A DNA stretch of 64,000 bases from Bog-532 sp963742865 (GTDB lineage: Bacteria > Actinomycetota > Actinomycetes > Streptosporangiales > Streptosporangiaceae). How positions within the stretch are numbered: position 1 is the first letter of the stretch; the number at the start of each line of letters is the position of its first letter. Below the pieces are notes generated by a model. It had not been told where the DNA came from, searched no databases, and saw only the letters and a program-made list of their open reading frames with translations. The position numbers and the translations under genes were made by a program. The stretch is taken from positions 1-64,000 of the forward strand of contig CAVUNW010000039.1 of NCBI GenBank assembly GCA_963742865.1, given 5' to 3'. Positions 1 to 9,577 of the stretch are shown one piece after another.

Positions 1-153
1 CAACTGGTCCTCAACTTCTTCTGGGAGTTGCTCCAGCACAGCATGGTGATGGCGCACGAAGGCGGGCACGCCGCGGTCTCGGTGATGCTCTCGCTGGTGG
101 GCACGGTCACGGCGGTCGCCGTGGGCGGCAAATGGCTCGTCATGCGGTCCTGA
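1..153 (+). CDS. C-terminal end of an HExxH (M50-like) membrane protein, partial
   Basis: An open frame enters from the left edge and stops at 151-153. The visible 50 residues contain the string HEGGHA, an HExxH zinc-site motif like that of M50B-type membrane metallopeptidases of actinomycetes, followed by one hydrophobic segment and a short basic tail. In M50B proteins the HExxH usually lies near the N-terminus with well over 100 residues after it; here only about 30 follow. The gene may therefore be truncated, or it may be a different membrane protein with a chance motif. Most of it lies outside the window. Confidence 0.45.
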   Translation, partial: QLVLNFFWELLQHSMVMAHEGGHAAVSVMLSLVGTVTAVAVGGKWLVMRS

Positions 154-300
154 ACCAGGCACACGAATGGTCACCGGAGGCAGGTGGGCCGATCCGGATC
201 GGCTTTCATAGTTTTCCAACCTGTTTAGTTGACTTTAGCCGGGCTCACGTGCTGAGCTTGGGATGGCGAGGTTTGCGGCGGCAGCGGAGGGAGCGTCCTG

Positions 301-1174
301 ATGCCGGCACCTGAGGTACGCGGCCCGCTCCGGCGTGTGCTCCTCGGCCGGTTCACCGGATGGCCCGGGGGGGCGGCTGCTGGCGCGATGGCGGCGGCTC
401 CCGGCACGGCTTCACCTGGCGGGACGCCGGCGGAACAGTGGCCGCAGGGACAGGATGTGGCGCGGCTGCGGGCGCGCGGGTACCTGACGCTGGCGGTGCC
501 GGCCCACCTCGGCGGCGCGGGGATGAACCTGCGGCAGGTCGCCTGCGCCCAGCGCCAGCTCGCCGCGCGCGATCCGGCCGCCGCGCTCGCCCTGATCGCC
601 CACCATGCCTGCGTCGGTGCAGCAGCGGACACGCTGGCCAGCGGGCCCGGCGACCCAGCTGTCCCGGCGGCGGAACGGCTGCTCAGCGAGGCCGCGCAGG
701 GACGGTTCTTCGCTGGCCGCGGGCCTGCAGGAGCCCGGAGGGCGGCCGCGCGATCCGCGGGAGGACATGTTCACGGCCGGGACGTTCGGCTGGGGGCTGC
801 CGCTCGCGGGGATGACGTGCTACGCCATCGCCCGGCAAGCCTTCGACGAGGCCTCATCGCGGGCACGCGGGACCGGCGAGGACCGGCCCGGCGGAGAGCA
901 CGATCCGGGTCATCCGCTCGACCGGTGGCCGGTGGCCGAGGCGGCGCTGCGGCTGGACGGCATCCGCGCCCGGCTGGACGCGGTCATCGGTGACTGGCAG
1001 CAGCGCACCGCCGCGGGCGGGGCCCTGACCACCCTCGACCCGGGCGGTCAGTGGCTGATCCGGCTGTTCACGGTGCGGCATGCCGCCGCCGACGGCGCCC
1101 GGCGGGTCATCGAGCTGGCGGCGCAGATCGCGGAGCCCGCCGGATCCGTGAGGCCGCTGGGACCGGTGGGTTAG
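301..1174 (+). pseudogene. Acyl-CoA dehydrogenase remnant (frameshift plus internal deletion)
   Basis: The first part (301 to about 710) reads as the N-terminal helical domain of an acyl-CoA dehydrogenase (RARGYLTLAVPAHLGGAGMN, then a DPAAALAL helix). At about 710-716 the homology jumps by one base into another frame (AAGLQEPGG). About 20 residues later it goes directly into the C-terminal helical domain (GTFGWGLPLAGMTCYAIARQ). The central beta-domain that holds FAD and substrate, roughly 150 residues, is missing, and the C-terminal tail ends early at 1174. An enzyme of this family is normally about 380-400 residues. With no FAD-binding domain it cannot be an active dehydrogenase, so I call it a pseudogene. 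Confidence 0.7.
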
Positions 1175-1526
1175 CGGAGTCCCAGGGTGCGTGGCGCCGG
1201 CTCCGGATCGCGCGGGCCCGGCCGCAAACGCGCGGATAGACGTCCGTTTCCGCAGTATGTGCGGATTTCCGGCGATGTCCTTATGGACTCTTACGGTGAG
1301 GTCCGCTCCCGTCGCGACGGTTGTGACTGGTGAGCCTGCAGGGACTGGACAACCGGCGACGAGGACCTCGCTGACCGCCCGGCTACGCGGAGCTTCGGTG
1401 TACTGCGGAGTACCCCGTTGGGCGCACGGGTGGGGCTTCTGGGACTGCAGAGACCGGACGCCTGCCTCCGCAGCGGCTCTTCCGCGTCATGCTGCCGAAA
1501 ACCGGCGATCATGAGATACGCGGGAG
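1175..1526. other. Intergenic, no feature recognised
   Basis: This stretch of 352 bp lies between the decayed acyl-CoA dehydrogenase and the convergent dehydrogenase gene. The open frames here have no recognisable family and look like chance frames of GC-rich DNA. I see no clear terminator hairpin or operator. Confidence 0.5.
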
Positions 1527-2360
1527 TCAGCGGGCGGTCCAGCCGCCGTCCAGGACCCAGGACGAGCCGTTGGCGAAGGACGCCCACGGGCTGCAGAGGA
1601 ACGCCACGAGCTCGGCGACTTCGGCGGGCTCGATGAGGCGCTTGATAGCCGGCTCGGACAGCATGATGTCGGTCACGACGCGCTCGGCCGGGATGCCGTG
1701 CGTCCGCGCCTGGTCCTGGATCTGCTTCTCCACCAGGGGCGTCCGGACGTAGGCGGGGCAGACCGTGTTGGACGTGACGCCCTGGGGACCGCCCTCCAGC
1801 GCGATCACCTTGGACAGGCCCTCCAGGCCGTGCTTGGCCGCCACGTAGGCGGACTTGTACTCCGAGGCGCGCAGGCCGTGCACGGAGGAGATGTGCACGA
1901 TCCGCCCGAACTGCTGGGCGTACATGTGCGGCAGCGCCGCCTGGCTGAGCCGGAACGGCGCTTCCAGCATTACCGCCAGCAGCTGGCGGAACTTCTCCGG
2001 CGGGAACTCGTGCACCGGCGAGACGAACTGCAGGCCGGCGCAGTTGATCAGGATGTCCGCCTGGCCGGCCAGGGCCCCGGCGTCGAAATCCGGGCTGGCC
2101 AGGTCGACCTCCCAGGGCTGGCCGCCGATGTCGGCAGCCACGGCCGAGGCCCCGTCCTTATTGAGGTCGGCCACGACCACGCTGGCCCCGGCGCGGGCCA
2201 GCCGGGCCGCACAGGCGGCGCCGATGCCGTTGGCGCCGCCGGTCACGACGGCCCGGCGCCCGCTGAGATCCGCACCAGGCCAGCCGCCCGGTCCTGGCTG
2301 GCCGGGCGCGGGAGAACCGTCCGGCCCAGGCGGGCCATACGGCGGCGGAGATTCGGACAC
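1527..2360 (-). CDS. bdhA: 3-hydroxybutyrate dehydrogenase (SDR family)
   Basis: Short-chain dehydrogenase of 277 residues that would interconvert 3-hydroxybutyrate and acetoacetate with NAD. The glycine-rich cofactor loop is VVTGGANGIG (about residue 38), followed by the INCAG motif, the catalytic serine in HISSVHG and the YxxxK pair in SAYVAAKHG. The C-terminal half, with NTVCPAYVRTPLVEKQI and VLDGGW, matches D-beta-hydroxybutyrate dehydrogenases better than generic SDRs. A proline-rich extension of about 30 residues precedes the domain. The start is GTG at 2360 with GGAGGT about 8 bases upstream. It lies 29 bp after rnj on the same strand, so it is probably co-transcribed with dapA-rnj. 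Confidence 0.85.
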   Translation of the reverse strand: MSESPPPYGPPGPDGSPAPGQPGPGGWPGADLSGRRAVVTGGANGIGAACAARLARAGASVVVADLNKDGASAVAADIGGQPWEVDLASPDFDAGALAGQADILINCAGLQFVSPVHEFPPEKFRQLLAVMLEAPFRLSQAALPHMYAQQFGRIVHISSVHGLRASEYKSAYVAAKHGLEGLSKVIALEGGPQGVTSNTVCPAYVRTPLVEKQIQDQARTHGIPAERVVTDIMLSEPAIKRLIEPAEVAELVAFLCSPWASFANGSSWVLDGGWTAR

Positions 2361-2389
2361 GGGCTAGACCTCCACGACCACTGGGATAA

Positions 2390-4049
2390 TCATGGGCGGC
2401 GCCGGTAGTGGTCGCTAACCCAGCGGCCCACGGCCCGGCGGACCTGCTGCTGGATCTGGTAGGAGTCGGTGATGCCCTCCGCCGCCGCGCGGGCCAGCGC
2501 CTCCTCGATCCGCGGCCGGACTTCGCGGAACGCCGCCTCGTCGATGCCGGATCCGCGGGCATGGATCTCCGGCGCCGCGACCAGCTTGCCGCTGGTGGAG
2601 TCGAGCACGATCACGACCGAGACGAACCCCTCTTCGCCGAGGATGCGCCGGTCCTTGAGCTGCTCGTCGGTGACCTCGCCGACCGACAGGCCGTCCACGT
2701 AGACGTAACCGCACGGGACGGCACCGGTGATCTTGGCCTGCCCGTCGATCAGGTCGACGACCACCCCGTCGTCGGCGATGACGATGTTGTGCTCGGGGAC
2801 GCCGCTCAGCGCGGCCAGGCGGGCGTGCGCCCGCAGGTGGCGCCACTCGCCGTGGATGGGCATGAAGTTGCCCGGCTTGGTCACGTTGAGGACGAACAGC
2901 AGCTCGCCCGCGTGCGCGTGCCCGGATACGTGCACCAGCGAGCTGCCCTTGTGTACCACGCGGGCGCCGAGCCGGGTCAGGCCGTTGATGACCCGGTAGA
3001 CGGCGGTCTCGTTGCCCGGGATCAGCGACGAGGCCAGGATGACGGTGTCGCCCTCGGCGACGCGGATCGGGTGGTCGCGGCCCGCCATCCGGGACAGCGC
3101 GGACATCGGCTCGCCCTGCGATCCGGTGGAGATCAGTACCACGTCTTTGGGCGGCAGCTCCTCGGCCTCGCGCATGTCGACCAGCATGCCGCCGGGCACC
3201 CGGAGGTAGCCGAGGTCGCGGGCGACCCCCATGTTGCGCACCATGGACCGGCCGACGAAGGCGACCTTGCGCCCGTGCTTCTGGGCCGTGTCCAGCACCT
3301 GCTGGACACGGTGCACGTGGCTGGCGAAGCAGGCGACGATGATGCGCTTCTCCGCGGAGGCGAAGACCTGGTCCAGCACGGGCGCGATTTCCCGCTCACT
3401 GACCACGAAGCCGGGCGATTCGGCGTTGGTGGAGTCCGACATCAGCAGGTCGACGCCGTTCGGCTCCGAGACGGGCGAACCCGCCGATGTCGGTGAGCCG
3501 GCGGTCGAGCGGGAGCTGGTCCATCTTGAAGTCGCCGGTGTGCAGGACCAGGCCGGCCGGAGTACGGATGGCGACCGCGAGCGCGTCCGGGATCGAATGG
3601 TTAACCGAAAGGAACTCGAGGTCGAACGGGCCGACCTGCTGCCGCGTCCCCTCGGCGACCTCGTTCACGACCGGGGTCAGGCGGTGCTCGGTGAGCTTGC
3701 TGCGCACCAGCGCCAGCGTCAGGCGGGACCCGATCAGCGGGATGTCGGCGCGCTCCCGCAGCAGGTAGGGCAGCGCGCCGATGTGGTCCTCGTGCGCGTG
3801 GGTGAGCACGACCGCCTCGATCAGGTCGAAGCGGCCCTCAAGGTAGCGGAAGTCGGGCAGGATCAGGTCGACGCCGGGCTGGTCCGGCTCGGGGAACAGA
3901 ACGCCACAGTCGACGATGAGCAGGCGGCCGTCGTACTCGAAGACGGTCATGTTGCGCCCGATTTCGCCGAGTCCGCCGAGGGCGACGAGCCTCAGGCCGC
4001 CTTCAGCCAGCGGCGGAGGCAGGGGAAGCTCGGGATGGGGATGGCTCAC
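2390..4049 (-). CDS. rnj: Ribonuclease J, interrupted by a single-base frameshift
   Basis: Metallo-beta-lactamase/beta-CASP ribonuclease that matures and degrades RNA in the cytoplasm. The N-terminal part (4049 to about 3460) carries the zinc motif THAHEDHIG and HTGDFKMDQL; the C-terminal part (from about 3456 to 2390) carries SDSTNAESPG and the beta-CASP and C-terminal domains. The two parts lie in different frames. The join reads GAE then GVDLLMSDST if one extra base near 3458 is removed, giving about 552 residues, the normal length. No start codon or RBS supports two separate genes. RNase J is broadly conserved, so a sequencing insertion is as likely as a real mutation. Upstream dapA and downstream bdhA are on the same strand. 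Confidence 0.85.
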
Positions 4050-4257
4050 TGTGCTCTATTCCGCTCTGCTCCAGATGCTCCCGGCCGGTATCAGGAACGG
4101 GTCAGGACGTCTGTTGATCATGCTCTGTCTCCTCTTCAACATTACGGTTGGCATGGGCCTTCCCCCGCGGCAGGTCCGGGCGAGCGGGCACCCAGGTCAC
4201 CTGGCGGGTTTGGCCGTGCGCCTGCGGTGAGGCGCGATGCATCTGGCCGGCCGCGGG

Positions 4258-5196
4258 TCAGGATCCGCTGCCCGGCAGCTTCAGCCCGCCGAGCTCCAGG
4301 TCCTCACGGAGCCGGCGGATCTCGGCCGCAGTGGCGCTTTCCAGCGGCGGCCGGACCGGGCCGCCGGGCAGGCCGAGCAGGCCGAGGGCGGCCTTGGTCA
4401 TGACCAGCCCCTGGTTGCGGAACAGCCCGGTGTAGACGGGCAGCAGGGACAGGTGCAGTTCCCGGGCCCGGCCGGTCTGGCCGGCCTTGAATTCGTCGAT
4501 CATCTCGTGCAGGCGGTCGCCGACCAGGTGCCCGACGACGCTGACGAAACCGACAGCGCCGAGCGACAGCCACGGCAGGTTCAGCATGTCGGTGCCGCAG
4601 TAGTACACCAGGTCGGTGCGGGCCAGCACCTCGGAGGTGGCGGCCACGTCGTCCTTCGCGTCTTTCACGGCGACGATCCGCGGGTGCTCGGCCAGCTGGA
4701 CCAGCGTCCCGGTCGAGATCGGCGTCCCGGTGCGGCCCGGGATGTCGTAGAGCAGCACGGGCAGCGACGCCGCGTCCGCCACCGCCCGGAAGTGCGCGAG
4801 CAGCGCGTGCTGTGGCGGCTTGCTGTAGTACGGGGTGACGACCAGGAGCCCGTCCGCACCGGCCCGCTCGGCCTGGCGGGCGAGTTCCTTGGAGTGGGCG
4901 GTGTCGTTGGTCCCGACGCCCGCGACGATCGAGGCCCGGTCACCGACGGCCTCGACCACCGTGCGCAGCAGCCGGTCCTTCTCCTCGTCACTGGTGACGG
5001 GCGCCTCGCCGGTGGTCCCGCTGATCACGAGGCCGTCATTGCGCATGTCGTTGACCAGGTACGACGCCAGGCGCGCGGCCCCGTCGTAGTCGACCGCACC
5101 GTCCGGCGTCATCGGCGTGATCATCGCCGTCAGCATCCGGCCGAACGGCGCCGTGGCCGGCGCCGCCGGCGCGTCAGCTGGCGTAGAAGTCGTCAT
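4258..5196 (-). CDS. dapA: 4-hydroxy-tetrahydrodipicolinate synthase
   Basis: Condenses pyruvate with aspartate semialdehyde at the first committed step of lysine and diaminopimelate synthesis. It is about 312 residues when started at ATG 5196 (MTTSTPADAP); an upstream in-frame ATG at 5268 would add 24 residues unlike the family. Family motifs are GTTGEAPVTSDEE, YYSKPPQ, YDIPGRTGTPI and the Schiff-base lysine in VAVKDAKDD. The dapA-rnj order is common in actinomycetes. The 208 bp between dapA and rnj show no other gene. Confidence 0.93.
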   Translation of the reverse strand: MTTSTPADAPAAPATAPFGRMLTAMITPMTPDGAVDYDGAARLASYLVNDMRNDGLVISGTTGEAPVTSDEEKDRLLRTVVEAVGDRASIVAGVGTNDTAHSKELARQAERAGADGLLVVTPYYSKPPQHALLAHFRAVADAASLPVLLYDIPGRTGTPISTGTLVQLAEHPRIVAVKDAKDDVAATSEVLARTDLVYYCGTDMLNLPWLSLGAVGFVSVVGHLVGDRLHEMIDEFKAGQTGRARELHLSLLPVYTGLFRNQGLVMTKAALGLLGLPGGPVRPPLESATAAEIRRLREDLELGGLKLPGSGS

Positions 5197-5291
5197 GTAC
5201 AGACCGTACCCGCCTACCCCGGCAGTGCGTAGCCGACCGGCCGCCACATCCCGGCACGATCCTGCCAATCTGGGCCCGTCACCCGCCGGGC

Positions 5292-6215
5292 TCAGACATC
5301 GGCCAGGGCCTCGGCCAGGGGGGCCAGGTCGGAGAACGCGAAGCCGCCGTCGGGGCCGAGAGGCTGCAGCAGGACGTGGTCCGCACCAGCCTGGAGGTGC
5401 TGCCGCGTCCGTTCGGCAATTTTTGACGGGCCGTGCGGGATAAGCGCGTCGATCAGCCGCTCACTGCCGGAACCATCCGTATCCTCGGTCCCGTAACCGA
5501 AGCGGCGCACGTTGGACACGTAGTTCGGCAGCTGGAGGTAGCGGGCCGCGTAGGCCCGGGCGGCGGCCAGCGCCGCCGGGCGGTCCTCGTTCAGGACCAC
5601 CGCCATCTCGGGGATGAGCAGCGGTGCGGGCCCGAGCACCTGCCGGGCGAACGACGTGTGCTCGACCGGGACGAAGTAGGGGTGGGCCCCGTCCGCCTCG
5701 TCCCGGGACAGCTCCAGCATCCGCGGCCCCAGCGCGGCCAGGATGCGCGGCGCGCGGTCCCCGGCCCGCGGCTCCGCCGCACGACCGGCCGGGTGGTCCA
5801 TTTCGGCAAGGTAATGCTCCATGGCGGAGTACGGGCGCTCGTAGGACTGGCCGAGCTTTTCGACGGCCGGAGCGTGGCTGACGCCGAGACCGAGGATGAA
5901 GCGCCCGGGGAACGCCTTGGCCAGGGTGTCGGCGCCCTGGCGCATGTCGGACGGCTCCCGGCCCCAGATGCTCGCGATCCCGGTCCCGATGACGAGCCGG
6001 GTGGACGCGTCGAGCAGTTCCACCAGGTGGGTGAACGCGTCGGGGGCCATATGGCTGCCGCCGATCCAGAGCGAGCCGAAGCCCAGCTTCTCGACGGCGG
6101 CGGCCAGGTCCCCGCCGGTCACCCCGAAGCGTTCCGGTGGCGGCGCCCAGATCCCGGTGCGACCCAGGCTCTGGCGCAGCTCGGTCAGGCGGTTATCGGC
6201 GTCCGGGGTGGTCAT
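5292..6215 (-). CDS. LLM-class F420-dependent oxidoreductase
   Basis: Luciferase-like (TIM-barrel) oxidoreductase of 307 residues, probably using coenzyme F420. It has the family's GTGIASIWGREP strand-loop, the FPGRFILGLGVSH motif and a C-terminal GADHVLLQPLG. The start is ATG 6215, with GAGAGGGG just upstream. The open frame continues a further 69 codons upstream, but those residues are basic and overlap the neighbouring aldo/keto reductase, so I reject them. The substrate is unknown. It lies 38 bp from the aldo/keto reductase on the same strand, so the two redox enzymes may share a transcript. Confidence 0.85.
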   Translation of the reverse strand: MTTPDADNRLTELRQSLGRTGIWAPPPERFGVTGGDLAAAVEKLGFGSLWIGGSHMAPDAFTHLVELLDASTRLVIGTGIASIWGREPSDMRQGADTLAKAFPGRFILGLGVSHAPAVEKLGQSYERPYSAMEHYLAEMDHPAGRAAEPRAGDRAPRILAALGPRMLELSRDEADGAHPYFVPVEHTSFARQVLGPAPLLIPEMAVVLNEDRPAALAAARAYAARYLQLPNYVSNVRRFGYGTEDTDGSGSERLIDALIPHGPSKIAERTRQHLQAGADHVLLQPLGPDGGFAFSDLAPLAEALADV

Positions 6216-6253
6216 CGAGCCCCTCTCAGTAAGCGTCTGCGAGTAAGCGTCTC

Positions 6254-7114
6254 TCAGGAGGCGAAGGCGTCGGTGATGGCGGCGACCTCGCTGCGGTCCA
6301 GCTTGATGCCCGCGGCGGCGATGTTGGTCTCGACGTGCTCCAGGTCGCCGGAACCGGGGATCGGCAGGATCTGCGGCGACCGGGCCAGCAGCCACGCGAG
6401 CACGATCTGCCGGGGTGAGCACCCGTGGTTGCGGGCCGCGTGGGTGATCACCTCGACGTCATCGGCGTCCTGGATCGGGGCCCACGGCAGGAACACGAGT
6501 TCCTCCTGCTCGCACAGGTCCACGATGGTCTCCGACGTCCGGTCGGTGACGTTGTACCGGTTCTGGATGGACACGATGGGGGTGATCTGCTCCGCCTTGC
6601 GGAACTGCTCCTCGGTCACGTTCGAGACGCCGATGTGCCGGATCTTCCCCTCGGCCTTCATCGCGTCCAGGGCGCCGATCGACTCCTCGAGCGGGACCTT
6701 CGGGTCGGGCCGGTGGAACTGGTACAGGTCGATCTGCTCCAGCCGGAGCCGCCGCAGGCTGCCCTCGAGCGCCTCGCGCAGGTGCTCCGGGCGACCGTCG
6801 GGCTCCCAGCGGCCCGGACCGGGACGGACCAGGCCGCCCTTGCTGGCGATCACCAGGTCCTCCGGGTAGGGGTACAGCGTCTCGGCGATCAGCCGCTCGC
6901 TGACCTCGGGGCCGTACGAGTCGGCGGTGTCGATGAAGTTGACGCCCAGCTCGACCGCGTGCCGGAGCGCGGCCTTGGCCTTCTCCGGGTCGGCCGGCTC
7001 CCCCCAGATGCCGGGACCCGTGATCCGCATCGCGCCGAACCCCAGCCGGTTGACCGTCAGGTCGCCACCGACGTCGATCGTTCCCGCTTCCGCGGCGTTT
7101 GGCTTGTCCGTCAT
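6254..7114 (-). CDS. Aldo/keto reductase
   Basis: NADPH-dependent aldo/keto reductase of 286 residues. The catalytic tetrad is visible: Asp in FIDTADSYGP, Tyr in the same loop, Lys in VIASKGG and His in YQFHRPDP. NRLGFGAMRITG marks the start of the barrel and ILPIPGSGDLEHVETNI the cofactor phosphate loop. The start is ATG 7114 with GGAGGAGGG about 8 bases upstream, one of the clearest ribosome-binding sites in the window. The substrate is not predictable from sequence. It is followed by the F420-type oxidoreductase on the same strand. Confidence 0.88.
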   Translation of the reverse strand: MTDKPNAAEAGTIDVGGDLTVNRLGFGAMRITGPGIWGEPADPEKAKAALRHAVELGVNFIDTADSYGPEVSERLIAETLYPYPEDLVIASKGGLVRPGPGRWEPDGRPEHLREALEGSLRRLRLEQIDLYQFHRPDPKVPLEESIGALDAMKAEGKIRHIGVSNVTEEQFRKAEQITPIVSIQNRYNVTDRTSETIVDLCEQEELVFLPWAPIQDADDVEVITHAARNHGCSPRQIVLAWLLARSPQILPIPGSGDLEHVETNIAAAGIKLDRSEVAAITDAFAS

Positions 7115-7238
7115 TGAGTCCCTCCTCCGATAGCGGAGCCCTTGTCAGTCATGGCTCAAGCTTTTCAGGCGCTCCCCGGCGCGCTGCGCGCGGGGCACAT
7201 GGCGGCGGCCGGCCCGGCCGTGGGCGCGCGGCCGGGTG

Positions 7239-8600
7239 TCAGGCCGGGCTGGCCCGGCGGCCTCGCTGCGGCTGCGGCGGCACCCAGCGGGGGTGCCGGC
7301 GGCGCGCCGAACCGCGGACCGGCCAGTTTTCCCTGACCCGGGACCGGTGCTCTTCCTGCAACTCGGAGCGCAGCCGCTCGAGGAGCATCATCAGCTCGCC
7401 GCGCATGGTCCAGTCCGGGCGCCCGGGGTCCCGGAGCATCTCGGCCAGCTCGTCCTGGATGAGGCGCGCGCGGGCCAGGCTCTGCTCCAGTTCGGTCTCC
7501 ACCCGCTCCTGCGGGCTCTCCGGCTGCTCGGGCCGGCTCCCCGCGGGGCCCGGGTGCGCGGGACCGGCCACGGCGACGGCGATGCCGGCCCGGATGTGGT
7601 CCCCGACACTCGCGACGGCCGTCGCGAGTTCACCGAGCACGTCCGCCAGGCAGCGGCGGATAACCGGGTCGCTCAGCAAGCTGTCGGCCCCGGGCTGGTC
7701 GCCCGCCGGGCCGCCGGCGCTGGCCCACGAGGCGTCCGCCGCCCAGCGGGCGATGACCCGGATGGTCACCGCGGCGTGCTCCAGCGTCTCCAGCCCGGTC
7801 CGCAGCGGGATCGCCGCCTGAGGCAGGATCCTGGCCCGCGGGTTGAGGCGCAGGCTCTCCTCCGAGTCGCTCAGCGCGCTCTCCACCCGCTGAATTTCTC
7901 CGCCGAGGGCCCGGGCCTGCGCGAGCCGTTCGGCCGACCGCTGCACGTCCGCACCGCTGGCGATGTCGGCAGCGATCTCGCCCAGCAGGCGGGCGAGCTG
8001 ACCGCTCAGATCGTCGATCGCGTCCTCCGCCGGCTCCAGCCGGACGGGCGCGAACATCAGGCCGCCGATAAGGCCCGCGGCGGCGCCGATGAGGGTCTCG
8101 ATGATCCGGCCGCTGGCCGCGGACGTGCTGCCCACCGCGGCCAGGATCAGCATGGCGCTGATCGGCACCTCGAGGATGTCGTCGCCCAGCCGCAGAACGA
8201 GTCCCACCCCGAGGGCCACGGCGATCACAATGGCCAGGCTCCACCAGGTGAAACCGACGACGACCGACAGCCCGACGGCGACCAGCACGCCGGCCACCAC
8301 GCTGAGGACCCGGCGGCCCGCACTGCGCAGCGTGTGGGACAGGCTCACCTGGATGACCAGCAGCGCGGTCAGCGGCGCGAGCACCGGCCCGCTGCTCCCC
8401 GCGAACCGCTGGGCGATGAGGTAAGCGAAGACGGCGGTCAGCGTCAGGCGCGCGATGTAGACAGCGCGCGGCTGCGCCCGGCGGCGGGCCAGAGTAAGAG
8501 TTTCCGGGGTCGCGCGCACCACGGCCCGCACCGTCGTGCCGACGGGACCATCTGCGGGGAGAGCGGGGTGTGAGCGCCACCAGCGATTAAAACGTGTCAC
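7239..8600 (-). CDS. FUSC-family (aromatic acid exporter-like) membrane protein
   Basis: A protein of 453 residues. After a basic N-terminus, about five to six hydrophobic helices occupy residues 45-190, including VLAPLTALLVIQVSLSHTLR, typical of the FUSC/ArAE family of inner-membrane exporters. The remaining 250 residues are a charged, mostly helical cytoplasmic domain (IQRVESALSDSEESLRL and a long Glu/Arg-rich helix), ending in a basic tail. The family is linked to efflux of aromatic acids or to membrane stress, but no substrate can be assigned. Only one membrane block is present, so it probably dimerises. Its start lies about 200 bp from the end of the HNH gene on the same strand. Confidence 0.75.
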   Translation of the reverse strand: MTRFNRWWRSHPALPADGPVGTTVRAVVRATPETLTLARRRAQPRAVYIARLTLTAVFAYLIAQRFAGSSGPVLAPLTALLVIQVSLSHTLRSAGRRVLSVVAGVLVAVGLSVVVGFTWWSLAIVIAVALGVGLVLRLGDDILEVPISAMLILAAVGSTSAASGRIIETLIGAAAGLIGGLMFAPVRLEPAEDAIDDLSGQLARLLGEIAADIASGADVQRSAERLAQARALGGEIQRVESALSDSEESLRLNPRARILPQAAIPLRTGLETLEHAAVTIRVIARWAADASWASAGGPAGDQPGADSLLSDPVIRRCLADVLGELATAVASVGDHIRAGIAVAVAGPAHPGPAGSRPEQPESPQERVETELEQSLARARLIQDELAEMLRDPGRPDWTMRGELMMLLERLRSELQEEHRSRVRENWPVRGSARRRHPRWVPPQPQRGRRASPA

Positions 8601-8750
8601 CAGGATTGCAAGTGCCGCGGGCCGGTGAGCATTCCAGGTTCCGGGGCTTATTTGCCTTCGGCGCGAACTTTTTACGCAGGCCGCGGCAGGCGGCGTGGGG
8701 CGGCGCTGGGCCCGCGGAGGGCGGGGCGGCGCTGGGCGGCGGGCCGCGTC

Positions 8751-8824
8751 AGGCGGCGCTCGGCTCGCGGACGGTCAGGCGGCGCTCGGCTCGCGGACGG
8801 TCAGGCGGCGCTCGGCTCGCGGAG
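8751..8824. repeat. 26-bp tandem repeat, nearly three copies, at the 3' end of the HNH gene
   Basis: Units start at 8751, 8777 and 8803. The third unit overlaps the last codons and stop of the HNH gene (C-terminus REPSAA). The other two copies repeat the same codons plus stop downstream of it. Looks like slippage duplication of the gene's tail. Confidence 0.8.
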
Positions 8825-9313
8825 GTAGGTCGCCCACTGCGGGTCACCGTCGCGGGCGACGCCGATGAGCCGCCAGTGCGCACCGCGCGGGACGGCGGGC
8901 GGCACCGCCAGCGTCCAGCCGAGTTCATCGAGCAGCCGGTCGGCCTTGCGGTGGTTACACGTGGTGCAGGAGGCGACGCAGTTCTCCCAGGAGTGCGGGC
9001 CGCCGCGGCTGCGCGGGATCACATGATCGATTGTCTCGGCCTTGTGGTCGCAGTACGCGCACCGGTAGTTGTCCCGCCGCATCAGCGCCGCCCGGGTCAA
9101 CGGGACCCGGTTCCGGTACGGGATGCGCACATAGCGGCGGAGCCGGATCACCGAGGGCGTGGCCAGGGTGACGGACGCGGAGTGCAGGGTCGCGCCTTCG
9201 GTGTCGTCGTGGACTATTTCGGCCTTCCCGCTGAGCACCAGGCACACGGCGCGGCGAAGCCCCACTGTGGTGAGCGGCTCATACGTGACGTTGAGCAGCA
9301 GGACTCGTCGCAC
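8801..9313 (-). CDS. HNH endonuclease
   Basis: Small nuclease-fold protein of about 170 residues. The N-terminal half (RRVLLLNVTYEPLTTVGLRR, then a strand-rich segment) is the conserved actinobacterial domain that precedes the HNH. The HNH core has CAYC, then IDHVIPRSRGGPHSWENCV, then CTTCNHRK: paired cysteines for zinc plus the His/Asn/His signature. I choose GTG 9313 because GGAGGT lies 5 bases before it; the ATG at 9340 is upstream of that site. This family is chromosomal and widespread in actinomycetes, with no restriction partner here, so its role is unknown. Confidence 0.85.
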   Translation of the reverse strand: MRRVLLLNVTYEPLTTVGLRRAVCLVLSGKAEIVHDDTEGATLHSASVTLATPSVIRLRRYVRIPYRNRVPLTRAALMRRDNYRCAYCDHKAETIDHVIPRSRGGPHSWENCVASCTTCNHRKADRLLDELGWTLAVPPAVPRGAHWRLIGVARDGDPQWATYLREPSAA

Positions 9314-9497
9314 TACCACCTCCGCCGGGCGGTTCCGCATCGCGGCAGCACCGTGTTCCTAGTGTGTCCGCTGAATCGCACCGCCGCTACTACATAAGAG
9401 TAAACACGCAGGAGAGTCCCCGTGTCGCCGTTACGTACCTCACGGCACACCCGTGACCGCTTTACCACGCACCGTCCTGGCCGCGCTGAGCTGGCCC

Positions 9498-9558
9498 GGG
9501 GTGGGCGGGGACGCTGGGGCGGCGCGCCGGGGTGGGCGGGGCGCTGGGGTCGCGGGGG
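9498..9558 (+). other. G-run cluster, possible G-quadruplex, before the prolyl oligopeptidase gene
   Basis: Nine runs of three to five G occur on the plus strand in 61 bp, as two imperfect copies of a 30-bp unit, 20 bp before ATG 9578. The spacing (loops of 1-9 bases) fits intramolecular G-quadruplexes. Composition alone could produce this in such GC-rich DNA. Confidence 0.4.
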
Positions 9559-9577
9559 CGGCGGTTAGGGTCCTGTC

